From contig NC_134507.1 in assembly GCF_027942865.1 (NCBI RefSeq), forward strand, positions 37,978,797 to 38,042,796: DNA of 64,000 nt, read 5' to 3'. The stretch comes from Odontesthes bonariensis (lineage: Eukaryota > Chordata > Actinopteri > Atheriniformes > Atherinopsidae). The notes beneath the pieces were generated by a model that saw only the letters and a list, made by a program, of their open reading frames with translations, made no database searches and was not told where the DNA came from. Each line of letters starts with the position of its first letter. The stretch's first letter is position 1. A program made the translations under genes and the position numbers. This document shows, in pieces, positions 53,206 through 63,912 of this stretch.

Positions 53206-53465
53206 TTAAGATGTTATTATGTACATCAACATGGTACCGTAACTGTTAACAGTAGTACTTCAGGGGTGCTGGACTTCCAAAACAGTCTGTACTTGGAGGC
53301 ACTTCATCTAATGGCTTTAGTTATTCTTGAGGTACAGAAGATTGAACTGGGACTAAATTCAATGTTTTCACATATGGAGATAATTTGAATAACATCAAGC
53401 TCTTTTTTATGCGGAGATCACATGAATTTCAGAAATAAATCACAAAAACCACTTTGTTTCTTTTT

Positions 53466-53537
53466 GGCTCGTTGGTCTAGGGGTTTGAGTCTCGCTTCGG
53501 GTGCAAAAGTTCCTGGGTTCAAATCCCGGATGAGCCC
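53466..53537 (+). pseudogene. tRNA-Pro (CGG) copy with broken anticodon stem
   Basis: Acceptor stem, A-box (TGGTCTAGGGG) and B-box (GGTTCAAATCC) are good, and the loop TTCGGGT gives anticodon CGG. The anticodon stem CTCGC faces GCAAA and cannot close. The 3' flank (tactttaagaaacctatacag) is the inverse of the flank of the tRNA-Pro copies at 7.0 and 8.4 kb, so it belongs to the same repeat unit in opposite orientation. Confidence 0.75.
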
Positions 53538-53889
53538 TCCTACTTTAAGAAACCTATACAGAAAGGTAATACTTTCTGCTGACATGGGAGACTCGCTTTA
53601 ACTGGAAACACTTAAGATATTTATATTACATTTACATTATATTACAACAACAGATATATATATATATATATATAAATATAAATGTATGTTTATCCGTGAA
53701 GTGACAACTGTGCACATTTTTGTGAAAGTTTTAAAGTTAAGCAGTTATAGAAGTTTGTTGAAATTTTGTTAATAGTACAAAAAAAAATTGTGTCTTACAA
53801 TGAAATCAAGGGACAGGTTTAGGATTATTACAACCTCCATCTTTAAAAATGTTTTTCACCTGAAATCCTGTCAGTTTTAGCCCCCAAAT
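53538..53889. other. AT-rich spacer
   Basis: Contains a (TA)n run at about 53654-53672. Nothing else recognised. Confidence 0.6.
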
Positions 53890-54339
53890 AGGAAGCAGAC
53901 ACCTTTTCTACTTTTAAGATCAGGCTTAAAACTTTCCTTTCTGATGAAGCTTATAGTTAGGGATGGCTCAGCTGAGCCTGAAACATCCCATAGTTCTGCT
54001 GCTATAGGCCCAGCCTGCTGGGGGAGCTCCCATGATGCACCTCTCCTCTCCATGTACATGTGACATCATTGTTGTCATTAACTTGTTCCTCTCTCTCAGC
54101 AGGTGTCCCTGGCCAGGGGCCCATTGCACAAAAGTAGGATTTAGACATCCAGGATGAGTTACTTAGCCAGGTTCAAGGAATCCAAAACATGGGCGCCCAG
54201 GCTTAGTTGGTTGCACAAAGGCCAAGCCAGGATGAGCAGACATGGATTCATTAAGCCAGGTGAAAGCGATCCTGGATAAGTGCTGCACACGGCTTGCTTA
54301 AACAAACCCCACGATCGATCATAGATTCACTGATTCACC

Positions 54340-54500
54340 ATGGCAACAAGGGCGGCGTATTTCTCCCCAGCGGAGCAATAATTATTAATGGAAGCATATG
54401 AAGAGGTGAAGGAGAAAATAAAACAAAAAGGAAATACTGCCACAGTTAAAAAAACAAAGGGAGCAAACGTGGCAAACCATTGCTGACCGCCTGAATGCGT
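54340..54500 (+). pseudogene. Harbinger Myb-like protein, broken first exon
   Basis: Begins MATRAAYFSPAEQ then TAA, and continues LMEAYEEVKEKIKQKGNTAT before a frameshift in an A-run. It ends at a donor-like 'gcgtaagt'. It fits the helix-rich DNA-binding partner of Harbinger transposases. Confidence 0.6.
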
Positions 54501-54979
54501 AAGTAGTGCACAAATCACACTCACCACTCCACTGAAACCATCACAATTAGGCAGTGTTCGAACTACGGGGGGACTCGGGGGATCCGAGACCCCCTGAAAC
54601 TGACACGAGACCCCCCCGAAAACATTTGGGAAATTGGGATTTGGGAAATGTTGGGGGGTCTCTAAAATATTGGCAAATGTGATTTCCCCTGATGAGTTAT
54701 GATTGCAGACGCGATGCGTGTGGAAGTGTGGAGCCTGTGTGCGTAATTGGCATAAAGCTGTGCTGTCCGCCGCGTATGATTCTGTATAGCTTCTCATGTG
54801 TTTTCGAGATCCGCGCTCTGAGTCAAGCGCAAGCAAGCAACCAAAATGGACATGGCAGCAACTTTTTATTAAGAATAGTCCTGCCCACACATTGTCTGTA
54901 CTGTTTTAGCAGTGAAAAAAAAAATGCAATTAAAGGACTTGCAAGCATCTTCATCTCCTTCCCTGGGCATAGAAGACTC

Positions 54980-55870
54980 TGTGACATCAAGGAGGAGTTC
55001 TATAGGATTGCAGGTAAGAATTTTTAAAAAATTAAAATAATTAAAATTACAGTTACAATTACAATGTTAACATTCAGAGTAAGATACTCATTGCATCGTA
55101 TTACAGGTTTCCCCAATGTCATTGGTGCAGTGGACTGCACACACATCAAAATAAAATCCCCCTCAGGTGGCCATGAGGGGGATTTTGTGAACAGGAAAAA
55201 CTTCCACAGCATCAATGTACAGGTGAACATGACTTTTGATAAAGTTAATTAATGAACACTGTACATTGCCTGTGATGTGCATTAATTGGTTTAACATCTT
55301 ATCATTTCAAATGGTCTGCAATGCTGACTATTTGATCAGTAATGTTGTGGCAAAGTGGCCCGGCTCGGTCCACGACTCCCGAGTGTTTTTCGGAACTCAG
55401 AGATCTATCGGCGCCTATCACAAAGTGAGCTACAGCACCTCTATTGATAACCACTTTTAACTTCATGGCTGTGTTAAGAATGTCACTACTTATGAGGTTG
55501 TGATGGTAACATTTTGTATTCACAGGTGAATTCCTGAGTGTATTGCTGGGTGACAGAGGGTACGCCTGCCAGCCTTTTCTGCTCACTCCATTTGCAGACC
55601 CTCTGGAGGCACAACTGGCACACAACCATGCCCATGCCAGAACAAGGGCCCGGATAGAAATGATATTTGGCCTACTGAAGGCACGCTTTCAGTGTCTGAC
55701 CCACCAGAGTCAGCCCAGACAGGGCATGTGATATCATTGTGGCCTGTGCTGTGCCCCACAATGTGGCCTGCCTGAGAAAGGAGAGGGCCCCCAGAGGGCC
55801 AGCTCTCATAGACTGGGACATTCCTGCCATCTTCCCGGATGACGACTGTGGTCGGCTGGTCAGAGACCAA
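54980..55870 (+). pseudogene. Harbinger DDE transposase (HARBI1-like), split and degraded
   Basis: Exon-like pieces: 55108-55225 with GFPNVIGAVDCTHIKIK (first catalytic Asp) and GGHEGDFVNRKNFHSINVQ; 55313-55420 with MVCNADYLISNVVAKWPGS and VHDSRVF, where family members usually have D at the N of VCNAD; and 55527-55735 with LLGDRGYACQPFLLTP and RARIEMIFGLLKARF (catalytic Glu). GT/AG borders separate them. The changed residue in the second block and a stop after QPRQGM suggest an inactive copy. Confidence 0.78.
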
Positions 55871-57259
55871 TATGTGTTAAATTATTTTAATTAATGTGCA
55901 TGTTGATTTAATTTGGGCCTGCAATGGCAGAGGATTTTTTGTTAGGTTTTTGTGCTGTATAGGCAAGGCAATTTTATTTGTATAGCCCATTTTTACAAAC
56001 AGTTTGTCTCAAACTGCATGCTGTGATTCTGTGCTTTTTGTCTTGTAGAGCACTGTGTGACTTCAGTTTTGAAAGGAGCTGATGGTTTACTTGCTTTGAT
56101 TCATCCTTGTTCAATAAAGGAACATCATGGTACACTCTAATGTGTATTTATATTTATATGGTGATGTACTTTATGTGTAGTCTGTGGGAAACTAAATTAT
56201 CTAATGATTCATCTAAAATCATCAGTTATCTAAAAAGATTGCAATTAATGATCACAAATGTTTCAATAATGATAGTGGGTATAGTTAAATGTTTTAAAAA
56301 TATCTTCTAGGCAGTGGAATAAATATTGGTTTCCAATTGTGGTGACCGCTGACTGAGATAAGGAATGAGATTAAATAGATCCTGGAACTTAGCCTGGTCT
56401 GGAGCAGGCTAGCTTCACAGAATAAATCTCCATGGTAACTTAGGTCTGAACATATCCCACTTCCCTCCATCCCACTTTTGTGCAACCGGATCACGGATAA
56501 GTTGATCCAGGATAGCGAACATATCCCCGCTTAATCCCTTATCCTACTTTTGTGCAACGGGCCCCTGGTGTTCCGCTGCTTGTTGTCCCCTCTTTTCTGT
56601 CCTCTCAGCCCCAGCTGCTCCAGGCAGATGGCCGCCCTTCCTGGTTCTGGTTCTGATGGAGCTTTCTTCCTGTTAAAACTCAGTTTTTTCTTCCCACACT
56701 TCTGTGCATGCTCGGGATTGAACAGAAGTTACGGTGCATTTTGTAGGATTCCTTAGCTAAGCTACTTCTTTTAATTGTGTCTGTGTTAATAAAACTGAAC
56801 TGAAATGACAAATAAATGAACATGTGCATCTGTACTGTTATATGTTACGTTAAAACAGAGAACTGAAATATATCTTTATTGAATAGATGAATAAATCTGA
56901 AGTCTGATTGTGTCCAGGGTTTCTTCCAGCTGTCCTCCCTCTGTCACCATCTCACATCTGAAATTCCTGTCAGTAGTATTTCAGAGCTGAGCCTTGGTTG
57001 GGAGAGTTTTTATCTTCACTTCATCTTCACAGACTATATTACCACAGCAATACAACTGAGCCAAATGCTGGATTTAAATTCATTTTTATTAGATTTTCAA
57101 AGAAACGTCATTAATAAAAATAGAACATAAAACAATATTAACTATGTGTAAACTATATACATATATATGAAATTTATTCTGCCAGAGGGCAGGGTCTTTC
57201 CACTGCCTCAATGTTAATGATTTTGTTCCCAATATATTTTATATTTAGAAAGACTTTAC

Positions 57260-58805
57260 CCTTTTCAAGGGCTCCCACAAGTCCTGGGAAATATAAAAGA
57301 CTTCGGTGCTGGACATGAGGAGCTCCAGCACCCCCCTGTGCTGCTCTCCATCACGCCCATCACCTCCACTCCAGCTGCCTCATCAGTCACAATCAGCACC
57401 TGCCAAAACAAACAGCACCTATGTCCCATAATACCTTGCAGCTAGATATTAAACCCCTTTCTTACTCCTTGTTTATTTCTTTAATCTCTTTCTCAATTGT
57501 GTCAGATCATTTGCCATTTTATGTCTGTATAATATACACTAGATTGCCAACAGTATTCACTCACTCATCCAGATAATTAAATTCAGGGGTTCCCATCACT
57601 TCCATGGCCACAGGTGTAGAAATGCAAGCCCCTCGGCATGCAGACTGCTTCTACAAACATCTGTGAAAGAATGGCTCGCTCTCAGGAGCTCAGTGGGTTC
57701 CAGCGTGGTGCCATGATAGGATGCCACCTGTGCAACAAGTCCAGTGGAGACATTTCCTCGCTCCTAAATGTCCCACAGTCAGCTGTCAGTGGTGTTAGAA
57801 CAAAGTGGAAGCGACTGGGAACGCCAGCAGCTCAGCCACCAAGTGGTCGGCCACGTAAAATGACAGAGCGGGGTTTGGAGGTCTGTAGCAATTGACTCTG
57901 CAGAAGGTTGGCGACCTTTCTGCAGAGTCCATTGCTGCAGACCTCCAAACTTCATGTGGCCTTTTACATGTTTAAACCAGAGAAAACAACTCCTTGTATG
58001 TGCCTACCGACTTGGCAAATAAAGCTCATTCTGATTCTGATTAGATTGTGTTTTTAGATTAGATGAATTAGAATGCTTTTTACTTCTACATTGCTGTAGG
58101 GTGTTGTGTGCAGGAAGTCCCCTCCTGCATCCATGTTGGACTTTAAGTGGGTAATCCTGCACTGGCTGCCGAGGTCCAGCTCCTGGACTGCAGCTTCCCG
58201 CCACAGCGTGAGGGAGGCAGAAGCTTTATCCTGTACAGAACACAGTATGAGATGTCAGAACTATAAAGGCACCAGAGATTACTCTGTAATGTGCAGCCTA
58301 CAAGTGACCACAGTAAACATAGAAACAACCAGCGCCGCAGAAAGAGACAGTTAGCACACTCCCATAGACTACTAAGGTACTCACAGAATATGAAAGTTAT
58401 CTTATTTTATCTTCCCTTATCTAGAAACCACAGAGGTTGTCCCTCCTCTCCAATCCTCCCGTTCTCTGGTCTTACCTGCTGCAGCTTCACCTCACGCAGC
58501 GGGACCTCCTCTCTCCCACTGCGGACCTTTTTCACAGCTGAGAGCTAAATAAGAACAAGTTCAATCACTTAGTGGTCTAATTAGACCTAAACATGTCATT
58601 GCAACAGCTTTTCTGTAATAAAACATTTCAAATACTGGTAGGCATTACTTTGTCTACCTAAAATGTTTGTATCTCTGAATTACAATTAAGCACGGCCATT
58701 TATCTGAGTGTATTAGTGTGTTCTTCTGATGAAGACAAATCAACATACCTGAACAACTTTGCCCTCCAGTGTGAGGAGGCCCTTTGTCCCCTTCACATTC
58801 TTTAT
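57260..58805 (-). pseudogene. Right-arm copy of the four-exon gene, frameshifted
   Basis: Exons correspond to those in the left arm: about 58749-58805, 58476-58544, 58084-58230 and 57260-57399. The last is 140 bp instead of 141 because one base is missing where the left arm reads agcacaaggggagagctgg, so the frame is lost within it. The other exons keep length and splice sites. Confidence 0.6.
57535..57960 (+). pseudogene. Tc1-type remnant, right-arm copy
   Basis: Mirror of 1421-1846: the same N-terminal HTH region (MARSQELSGFQRGAMIGCH), single terminal repeat (cactagattgccaa at 57538) and self-complementary tail. Confidence 0.75.
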
Positions 58806-58891
58806 AGTTGTGTGTAGGGACGGGGGACAGAGGAGGGCTTTCCTGCAAAGGGGTCCATCCTGCAAACCTTGCAGCACCAACCCCGCTCCAT

Positions 58892-59045
58892 GCTGTCAGA
58901 GGTGGAGAAGATCATTAGGCTTTCCCTGGCCCTGCCCATATCTGTCACAGCATCTGAGCGCTCTTTCTCAGCCTGAAAACCTGGCTGCGCAGCACCATGA
59001 CGCAGGAGAGACTAACACATTTGGCCATTATGAACACTCACAGTG
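58892..59045 (+). pseudogene. hAT C-terminal scrap, right-arm copy
   Basis: Mirror of 343-495: IRLSLALPISVTASERSFSA followed by a stop. Confidence 0.6.
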
Positions 59046-59303
59046 ACCTTATGGATAAATTGGCTTAAACAATTTATCAAGAACACATCTTCAATTTGGA
59101 ACTTCATACCGAATTTAATTTTCTCTAAATTAGGAGGCCTAAATTTCTTTTTACTTTGTAATTATAATGTTGAAAAAATCCCCTCAAAACTATCCTACTT
59201 TCATAAACAGATGCTTCTTTCTTGGTCATTGATCTACAAACATAATTTTCCCCCACATAGATACTACATATGGAACAATATTGGTATGAAGTTCAAAATT
59301 TAA
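59043..59303 (+). pseudogene. L1-like LINE scrap, right-arm copy
   Basis: Mirror of 78-338, with the same flanking 40 bp inverted repeat (about 59068-59110 and 59281-59323). Confidence 0.6.
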
Positions 59304-59380
59304 AATGGGTTCTTGATAAATTGTTGCCAATTGCCAATTTATTTTGAAAATAGTAATACCACCTCAAACCAACTGGGTTA

Positions 59381-61064
59381 TGTGTAGCACACGGAGCAAG
59401 ACACCTGAGCTCAGCCACTCTGCTGGGAAATAATATGGGCACGGAGCGCAAAAAGAGCGAGATGAGGAGGTAACTGGGCTATATAGTCCATCCCACCTGC
59501 AGTCAATGGCTATTTACCCTTATTGCGGTGTGCAATTAGGGCCGTCATGACTCATAGGATGCGAAAGCATCTATGCTACTACACCAGCCTTCACCATTTC
59601 CCCAAGGAAAGACAGCGCCAGTGCATTATGAACCTCATTTATCCTCCTCTCTGCATCAAACACATTCATGCTGCTTTAACTGAAAACTGTCATTTCCACG
59701 TTGCAAATTTGAAAGTCAGGCCAAAATGCCATCGCTGTCAATTTGGGGAAATCGGAAAACTCATGCTACAACATTTCAAATGTGAGACTTTCAAAGTAAT
59801 TAGGCTTTGGAACTTTTCGAAGGTTTTAAGATAATCACAGGACTGGGAAACCTCCCAAACTCGCCTTAACCATGGCCTGAACAGGCTAACGTTATGCCTG
59901 TTTGGTTCGTTAGCTAGCTAACTAATGCTAACGTTAGCTAGTGAACGCTAACTGTCAGAGCAGTAATTAAAACATATTAACAAACATACTTGCTTGATAA
60001 CTTACCTTATTTATTCTTCTTCAAAAGAATTAAAAAAAGTGGACTCAGCAGGCTGCCCTCAGTGCCCCGGCCTGTGTGCTGGACTGCTGCGTTGCTGACA
60101 TAGACCTAATATACTTCGCTGAGGGGGAAGAGACTGAATGTCGCATGCATGCACACTTCTTCTTCTTTGAATGCGCAGTGGGAGTGAGACTGTGTTGCTA
60201 CTTATTGTTGAATGAGCTTCACTCTAAATAAAGTCATCTTCCCTCTAAACACTAAGTTTTTTGCATTTTTCACCATGCAACTAACTTTTACTTCATAAAA
60301 ATCAGTCATAAGTGCATATGGTAATTAACCTAGTAAAGTTAACGAATGTATGTATGTCAGGGCAGCTATTGGACTTTACAGTGAAGATGTATTGTATATA
60401 GATAATCCATGAGCCTAGTCAAGCGGTGAAGTTGTAAAGCAATGAGATTGCTGAGATTTTCTCATGAGAATGAGAAAAAAGTGATCAGAGCTTCATCCTC
60501 TGTGGCTGGTTGACTGTTAGAGCTTCCAGCTGCCTCTAACTCCCACACCTCAAAAAACAAATGTGCCTTACAGGGTAGACATCTCAGGTGATGTTCTGAC
60601 TGGGGTGGTTTATATAATCTATGTGTATAACTGTTTGTGTTCTACCACCCAGATATAGACAATAGTGATCCATCGGCTACTATTTATAACGCTCTCATGC
60701 ACTCTCCATCACAGTGACGGTGCTGCTGTCAACACAAATAATTATTAACTTCCGTCACAGAAATGGATGTTAATGACATGATTTTTATCCACAAGGACAA
60801 TTCTTTCCAATTCTTCAAAAAAATACAGTTATATTTACTTCTGCGTCCTGCATGTCTTGTGTTGAAAAATTTGCCGATCACACTGTGACACACACACACA
60901 CACAGACACACAGACACGAGGAAGTTAACCAGCTTCGGCTGCTGCTGATTGGTTGGCAGACACCTCTGTTTCTATTGGCCCTCAGTCTCCATGTTTCTGA
61001 TCCTGGACCTGCTGAGATGTCCCAGGCCATTGTTGGTTTTGATCCTCATACATTTAACTTTGTC
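59381..61064. other. Unassigned interval between inverted repeat and RNA array
   Basis: No gene recognised. It contains 'gctaacgttagct'-type self-complementary words at 59890-59950 and a short (CA)n at about 60889-60903. The last ~140 bp (60900-61064) are a diverged copy of the array spacer at 61930-62050 ('tttgatcctcatacatttaa'), so this is the decaying edge of the array. Confidence 0.6.
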
Positions 61065-61167
61065 CTGAGCGGGCGGGAGTGCAAAGTTGTACCATCTGAA
61101 ACGGCTGAAGAGTGCTCACTGCAGCGGGTGGGCGGAGGTGCAAAGTGACGCTTTGTAGGCAAAAAAA

Positions 61168-61187
61168 GAGCACCGCCACAAGTGCGC
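61168..61187 (+). promoter_or_regulatory. Candidate PSE of U2, unit 1
   Basis: GAGCACCGCCACAAGTGCGC ends about 44 bp before U2, the position of the vertebrate snRNA proximal sequence element, and shares its YCACC start. The same element lies at 62870-62889 in unit 2. Confidence 0.5.
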
Positions 61188-61230
61188 ATTGTGCCAGGAA
61201 GGACTCTCGGACGTGAAACAGTGGAGGGTT

Positions 61231-61418
61231 ATCGCTTCTCGGCCTTTTGGCTAAGATCAAGTGTAGTATCTGTTCTTATCAGTTTAATATCTGATACGTC
61301 CTCTATATGAGGACTACATATTAAATGGATTTTTAGGCACAGGGGTTGAAAAAGGGGCTTGCTCCGTTCACTCCACGCATCGACCCGGTACTGCAGTGCC
61401 GCCGGGAACGGTGCACTC
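61231..61418 (+). ncRNA. U2: U2 snRNA, unit 1
   Basis: Starts ATCGCTTCTCGGCCTTTTGG and keeps the branch-point recognition region (GTGTAGTATCTGTTC), the stem IIa/b region and an Sm-site region (ATGGATTTTTAGG). The 3' stem-loops end in GGGAACGGTGCAC. Length 188 nt agrees with vertebrate U2 (about 190). Function: pairs with the intron branch site and with U6 in the spliceosome. Pol II-type PSE upstream. Confidence 0.95.
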
Positions 61419-61785
61419 TTCCCAACTCTTGTGAAATAACAAAACCAGCGGTACATGGTGGTAGTTTCAGGGAGCCATTGTATTCTGACTTCTAAAATGG
61501 AACTATAATCTTTAGAAAAGACGCAGTTTATGAGCACGTCGTGGGATTGAGCTTCCCTGGTTTCTCTGTATGACCATGAACACCAAACTACACACAGAGA
61601 ACAGAGGAGCTTGACAGACACACACTAAGTTATCTGAGAGTCCCATTTTCAGCTGCAGAGAACAATCACATCAGGGAAGTCGACGTGCAGGCTCAACATC
61701 AGCCTCTCAAGCCAACTCTCTGGTAAAATAGGGGCAACGTATGGTTCCAGCACCTATGTAACACATATTTGTCACAGGGACTGTG

Positions 61786-61904
61786 GCTTACGGCCACACC
61801 GCCCTGAACACGCCCGATCTCGTCCGAACTCGGAAGCCAAGCAGGGTCGGGCCTGGTTAGTACTTGGATGGGAGACTGCTTGGGAATACCAGGTGCTGTA
61901 AGCA
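61786..61904 (+). rRNA. 5S: 5S rRNA, unit 1
   Basis: Begins GCTTACGGCCACACC and ends GGTGCTGTAAGCA, closing the terminal stem. The internal Pol III promoter is recognisable: A-box AGCCAAGCAGGG, then TTGGATGGGAGAC. It differs from the usual vertebrate sequence in a few places (GACTGCTTGGG for GACCGCCTGGG; AGCC for AGCT). Five Ts follow at 61905-61909 as terminator. Confidence 0.96.
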
Positions 61905-61909
61905 TTTTT
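61905..61909 (+). terminator. Pol III terminator of 5S, unit 1
   Basis: T5 directly after the gene; repeated at 63607-63611 in unit 2. Confidence 0.9.
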
Positions 61910-62133
61910 CTCTCTTCTCTCTTCTCTCTGCATGTCTTTTGTTGAAACATCTGTTGATCACCCTGTGATCCATCTTGCTGATCCTGGATCTGCTAAGGTG
62001 TCCCAGGTCATGGTTGCCTTTGATCCTCATACATTTAACTTTGTCCTGACAAAGGAGCAGTTCCAAAAAGTCAAACAGGGACTGCCTTTGCATTTGACGC
62101 AGTCAAACTGCATGCGCCTGGAGAAGCCAAAAG

Positions 62134-62210
62134 GCTTACAGCACCTGGTATTCCCAGGCGGTCTCCCCATCCAAGTACTAACCAGGCCCGACTCTGCTTA
62201 GCTTCTGAGA
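62134..62210 (-). pseudogene. Inverted, 5'-truncated 5S copy, unit 1
   Basis: The minus strand matches the last ~77 nt of 5S, from TCTCAGAAGCTAAGCAGAGT to GCTGTAAGC followed by T4. The first ~42 nt are missing, and one extra G lies in the GGATGGGGAG stretch. At several places it has the standard vertebrate bases (AGCTAAGCAG; ACCGCCTGGG) where the complete 5S of the unit does not. Confidence 0.92.
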
Positions 62211-62450
62211 TAAAACTCTGGCTTTTAGTCTGCGAAAAGAGAGTGAAAGTGAACTCCACTTTGAGATGGCTCTGGGATTGGGCCGACTGGGAGAATTGCT
62301 TGAAAAAAACCTCTACACCCAATGAGCGGTCAGAACAAAGCCTCAAGACCCCTAGTCTTTTGCACAGAGTAAAAGACAAAGCAGCCATTGAATAGGGCCC
62401 GATTGTTCCTACCTGGTCGGCCGAGGAGCCAGCGTCTCAACCAAGCAAAG

Positions 62451-62469
62451 CTCACCGTGGGGAAGGTGG
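62451..62469 (+). promoter_or_regulatory. Candidate PSE of U5
   Basis: CTCACCGTGGGGAAGGTGG resembles the vertebrate PSE (YYACCGTG... GTGG) and ends 46 bp before the predicted U5 start. Confidence 0.6.
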
Positions 62470-62515
62470 CTATGCCAACTAGCCTGATGCACTGCTCCCG
62501 CAGTGTCAAATACTC

Positions 62516-62635
62516 GTACTCTGGTTTCTCTTCATAACGTACAAGTCTTTCGCCTTTTACTAAAGACTTCCGTGGAGAGCAACATTAATGAGTTGTTTCT
62601 ATTTTTGGAAGGCTTTACCTTTGCGGGTGAAGCCC
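62516..62635 (+). ncRNA. U5: U5 snRNA
   Basis: GTACTCTGGTTTCTCTTCA opens the RNA. The invariant loop I is present (CTTTCGCCTTTTACTAAAGA, pairing stem around GCCTTTTAC). It continues with TCCGTGGAGAG, an Sm site ATTTTTGG (62611-62618) and a 3' hairpin GGCTTTACC...GGGTGAAGCC. Length about 120 nt fits U5 (116-118). Function: holds the two exons at the spliceosome's active centre through loop I. The second unit's copy would lie at about 64218, outside the window. Confidence 0.88.
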
Positions 62636-62932
62636 ATTCTGTCTGTGCAAAGGAAATCTTCTTGCTGTGCCAAGTGACTTCTCGGAGTAGAGTCACCTTA
62701 TTTCTTGAGACCGTGCCCATGTTCAAAGCTGGAGCGCTAAATTGTTGTTGTTTGAATGGTGCTCAGTGGAGCGGGCGGGAGTGCAAAGTTGTACCATCTG
62801 AAACGGCTGAAGAGTGCTCACTGCAGCGGGTGGGCGGAGGTGCAAAGTGACGCTTTGTAGGCAAAAAAAGAGCACCGCCACAAGTGCGCATTGTGCCAGG
62901 AAGGACTCTCGGACGTGAAACAGTGGAGGGTT

Positions 62933-63120
62933 ATCGCTTCTCGGCCTTTTGGCTAAGATCAAGTGTAGTATCTGTTCTTATCAGTTTAATATCTGATACG
63001 TCCTCTATATGAGGACTACATATTAAATGGATTTTTAGGCAAAGGGGTTGAAAAAGGGGCTTGCTCCGTTCACTCCACGCATCGACCCGGTACTGCAGTG
63101 CCGCCGGGAACGGTGCACTC
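62933..63120 (+). ncRNA. U2: U2 snRNA, unit 2
   Basis: As unit 1, with one base changed after the Sm-site region (GGCAAAGG). Same upstream PSE candidate. Confidence 0.95.
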
Positions 63121-63487
63121 TTCCCAACTCTTGTGAAATAACAAAACCAGCGGTACATGGTGGTAGTTTCAGGGAGCCATTGTATTCTGACTTCTAAAAT
63201 GGAACTATAATCTTTAGAAAAGACGCAGTTTATGAGCACGTCGTGGGATTGAGCTTCCCTGGTTTCTCTGTATGACCATGAACACCAAACTACACACAGA
63301 GAACAGAGGAGCTTGACAGACACACACTAAGTTATCTGAGAGTCCCATTTTCAGCTGCAGAGAACAATCACATCAGGGAAGTCGACGTGCAGGCTCAACA
63401 TCAGCCTCTCAAGCCAACTCTCTGGTAAAATAGGGGCAACGTATGGTTCCAGCACCTATGTAACACATATTTGTCACAGGGACTGTG

Positions 63488-63606
63488 GCTTACGGCCACA
63501 CCGCCCTGAACACGCCCGATCTCGTCCGAACTCGGAAGCCAAGCAGGGTCGGGCCTGGTTAGTACTTGGATGGGAGACTGCTTGGGAATACCAGGTGCTG
63601 TAAGCA
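63488..63606 (+). rRNA. 5S: 5S rRNA, unit 2
   Basis: Same sequence as unit 1 as far as compared, with the T5 terminator at 63607-63611. Confidence 0.96.
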
Positions 63607-63835
63607 TTTTTCTCTCTTCTCTCTTCTCTCTGCATGTCTTTTGTTGAAACATCTGTTGATCACCCTGTGATCCATCTTGCTGATCCTGGATCTGCTAAGG
63701 TGTCCCAGGTCATGGTTGCCTTTGATCCTCATACATTTAACTTTGTCCTGACAAAGGAGCAGTTCCAAAAAGTCAAACAGGGACTGCCTTTGCATTTGAC
63801 GCAGTCAAACTGCATGCGCCTGGAGAAGCCAAAAG

Positions 63836-63912
63836 GCTTACAGCACCTGGTATTCCCAGGCGGTCTCCCCATCCAAGTACTAACCAGGCCCGACTCTGCT
63901 TAGCTTCTGAGA
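63836..63912 (-). pseudogene. Inverted, 5'-truncated 5S copy, unit 2
   Basis: Same as at 62134-62210, which shows that the inverted fragment is a fixed part of the repeat unit. Confidence 0.92.

Larger units (their letters stand above)
54117..56564 (+). mobile_element. PIF/Harbinger transposon, only in the right arm
   Basis: Terminal inverted repeats gggcccattgcacaaaagta and gggcccgttgcacaaaagta (the latter read inward from 56564) bound a 2448 bp element. The flanking trinucleotides are CAG and CTG, agreeing with the CWG/TWA 3 bp targets of this superfamily. The empty site is visible in the left arm (ggcctggtg read in this direction). It carries remains of both Harbinger genes, a Myb-like protein and a DDE nuclease. 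Confidence 0.92.
53890..59380. repeat. Right arm of the large inverted repeat
   Basis: Reverse complement of 1-3043, interrupted at 54117-56564 by a Harbinger element. The outer boundary seen in this window is 59380 only because the left arm is cut by the window start; the true repeat may be longer. Confidence 0.93.

Noticed and set aside
1-59380. Inverted repeat as the terminal repeats of one giant transposon
   Set aside because: The arms are mosaics of unrelated older elements, no transposase gene of matching type spans the interior, and no target duplication can be checked because the left end is outside the window.
62213-62450. Possible U1, U4 or U6 gene in the array spacer
   Set aside because: I compared both strands with the conserved starts of these RNAs and found no convincing match.
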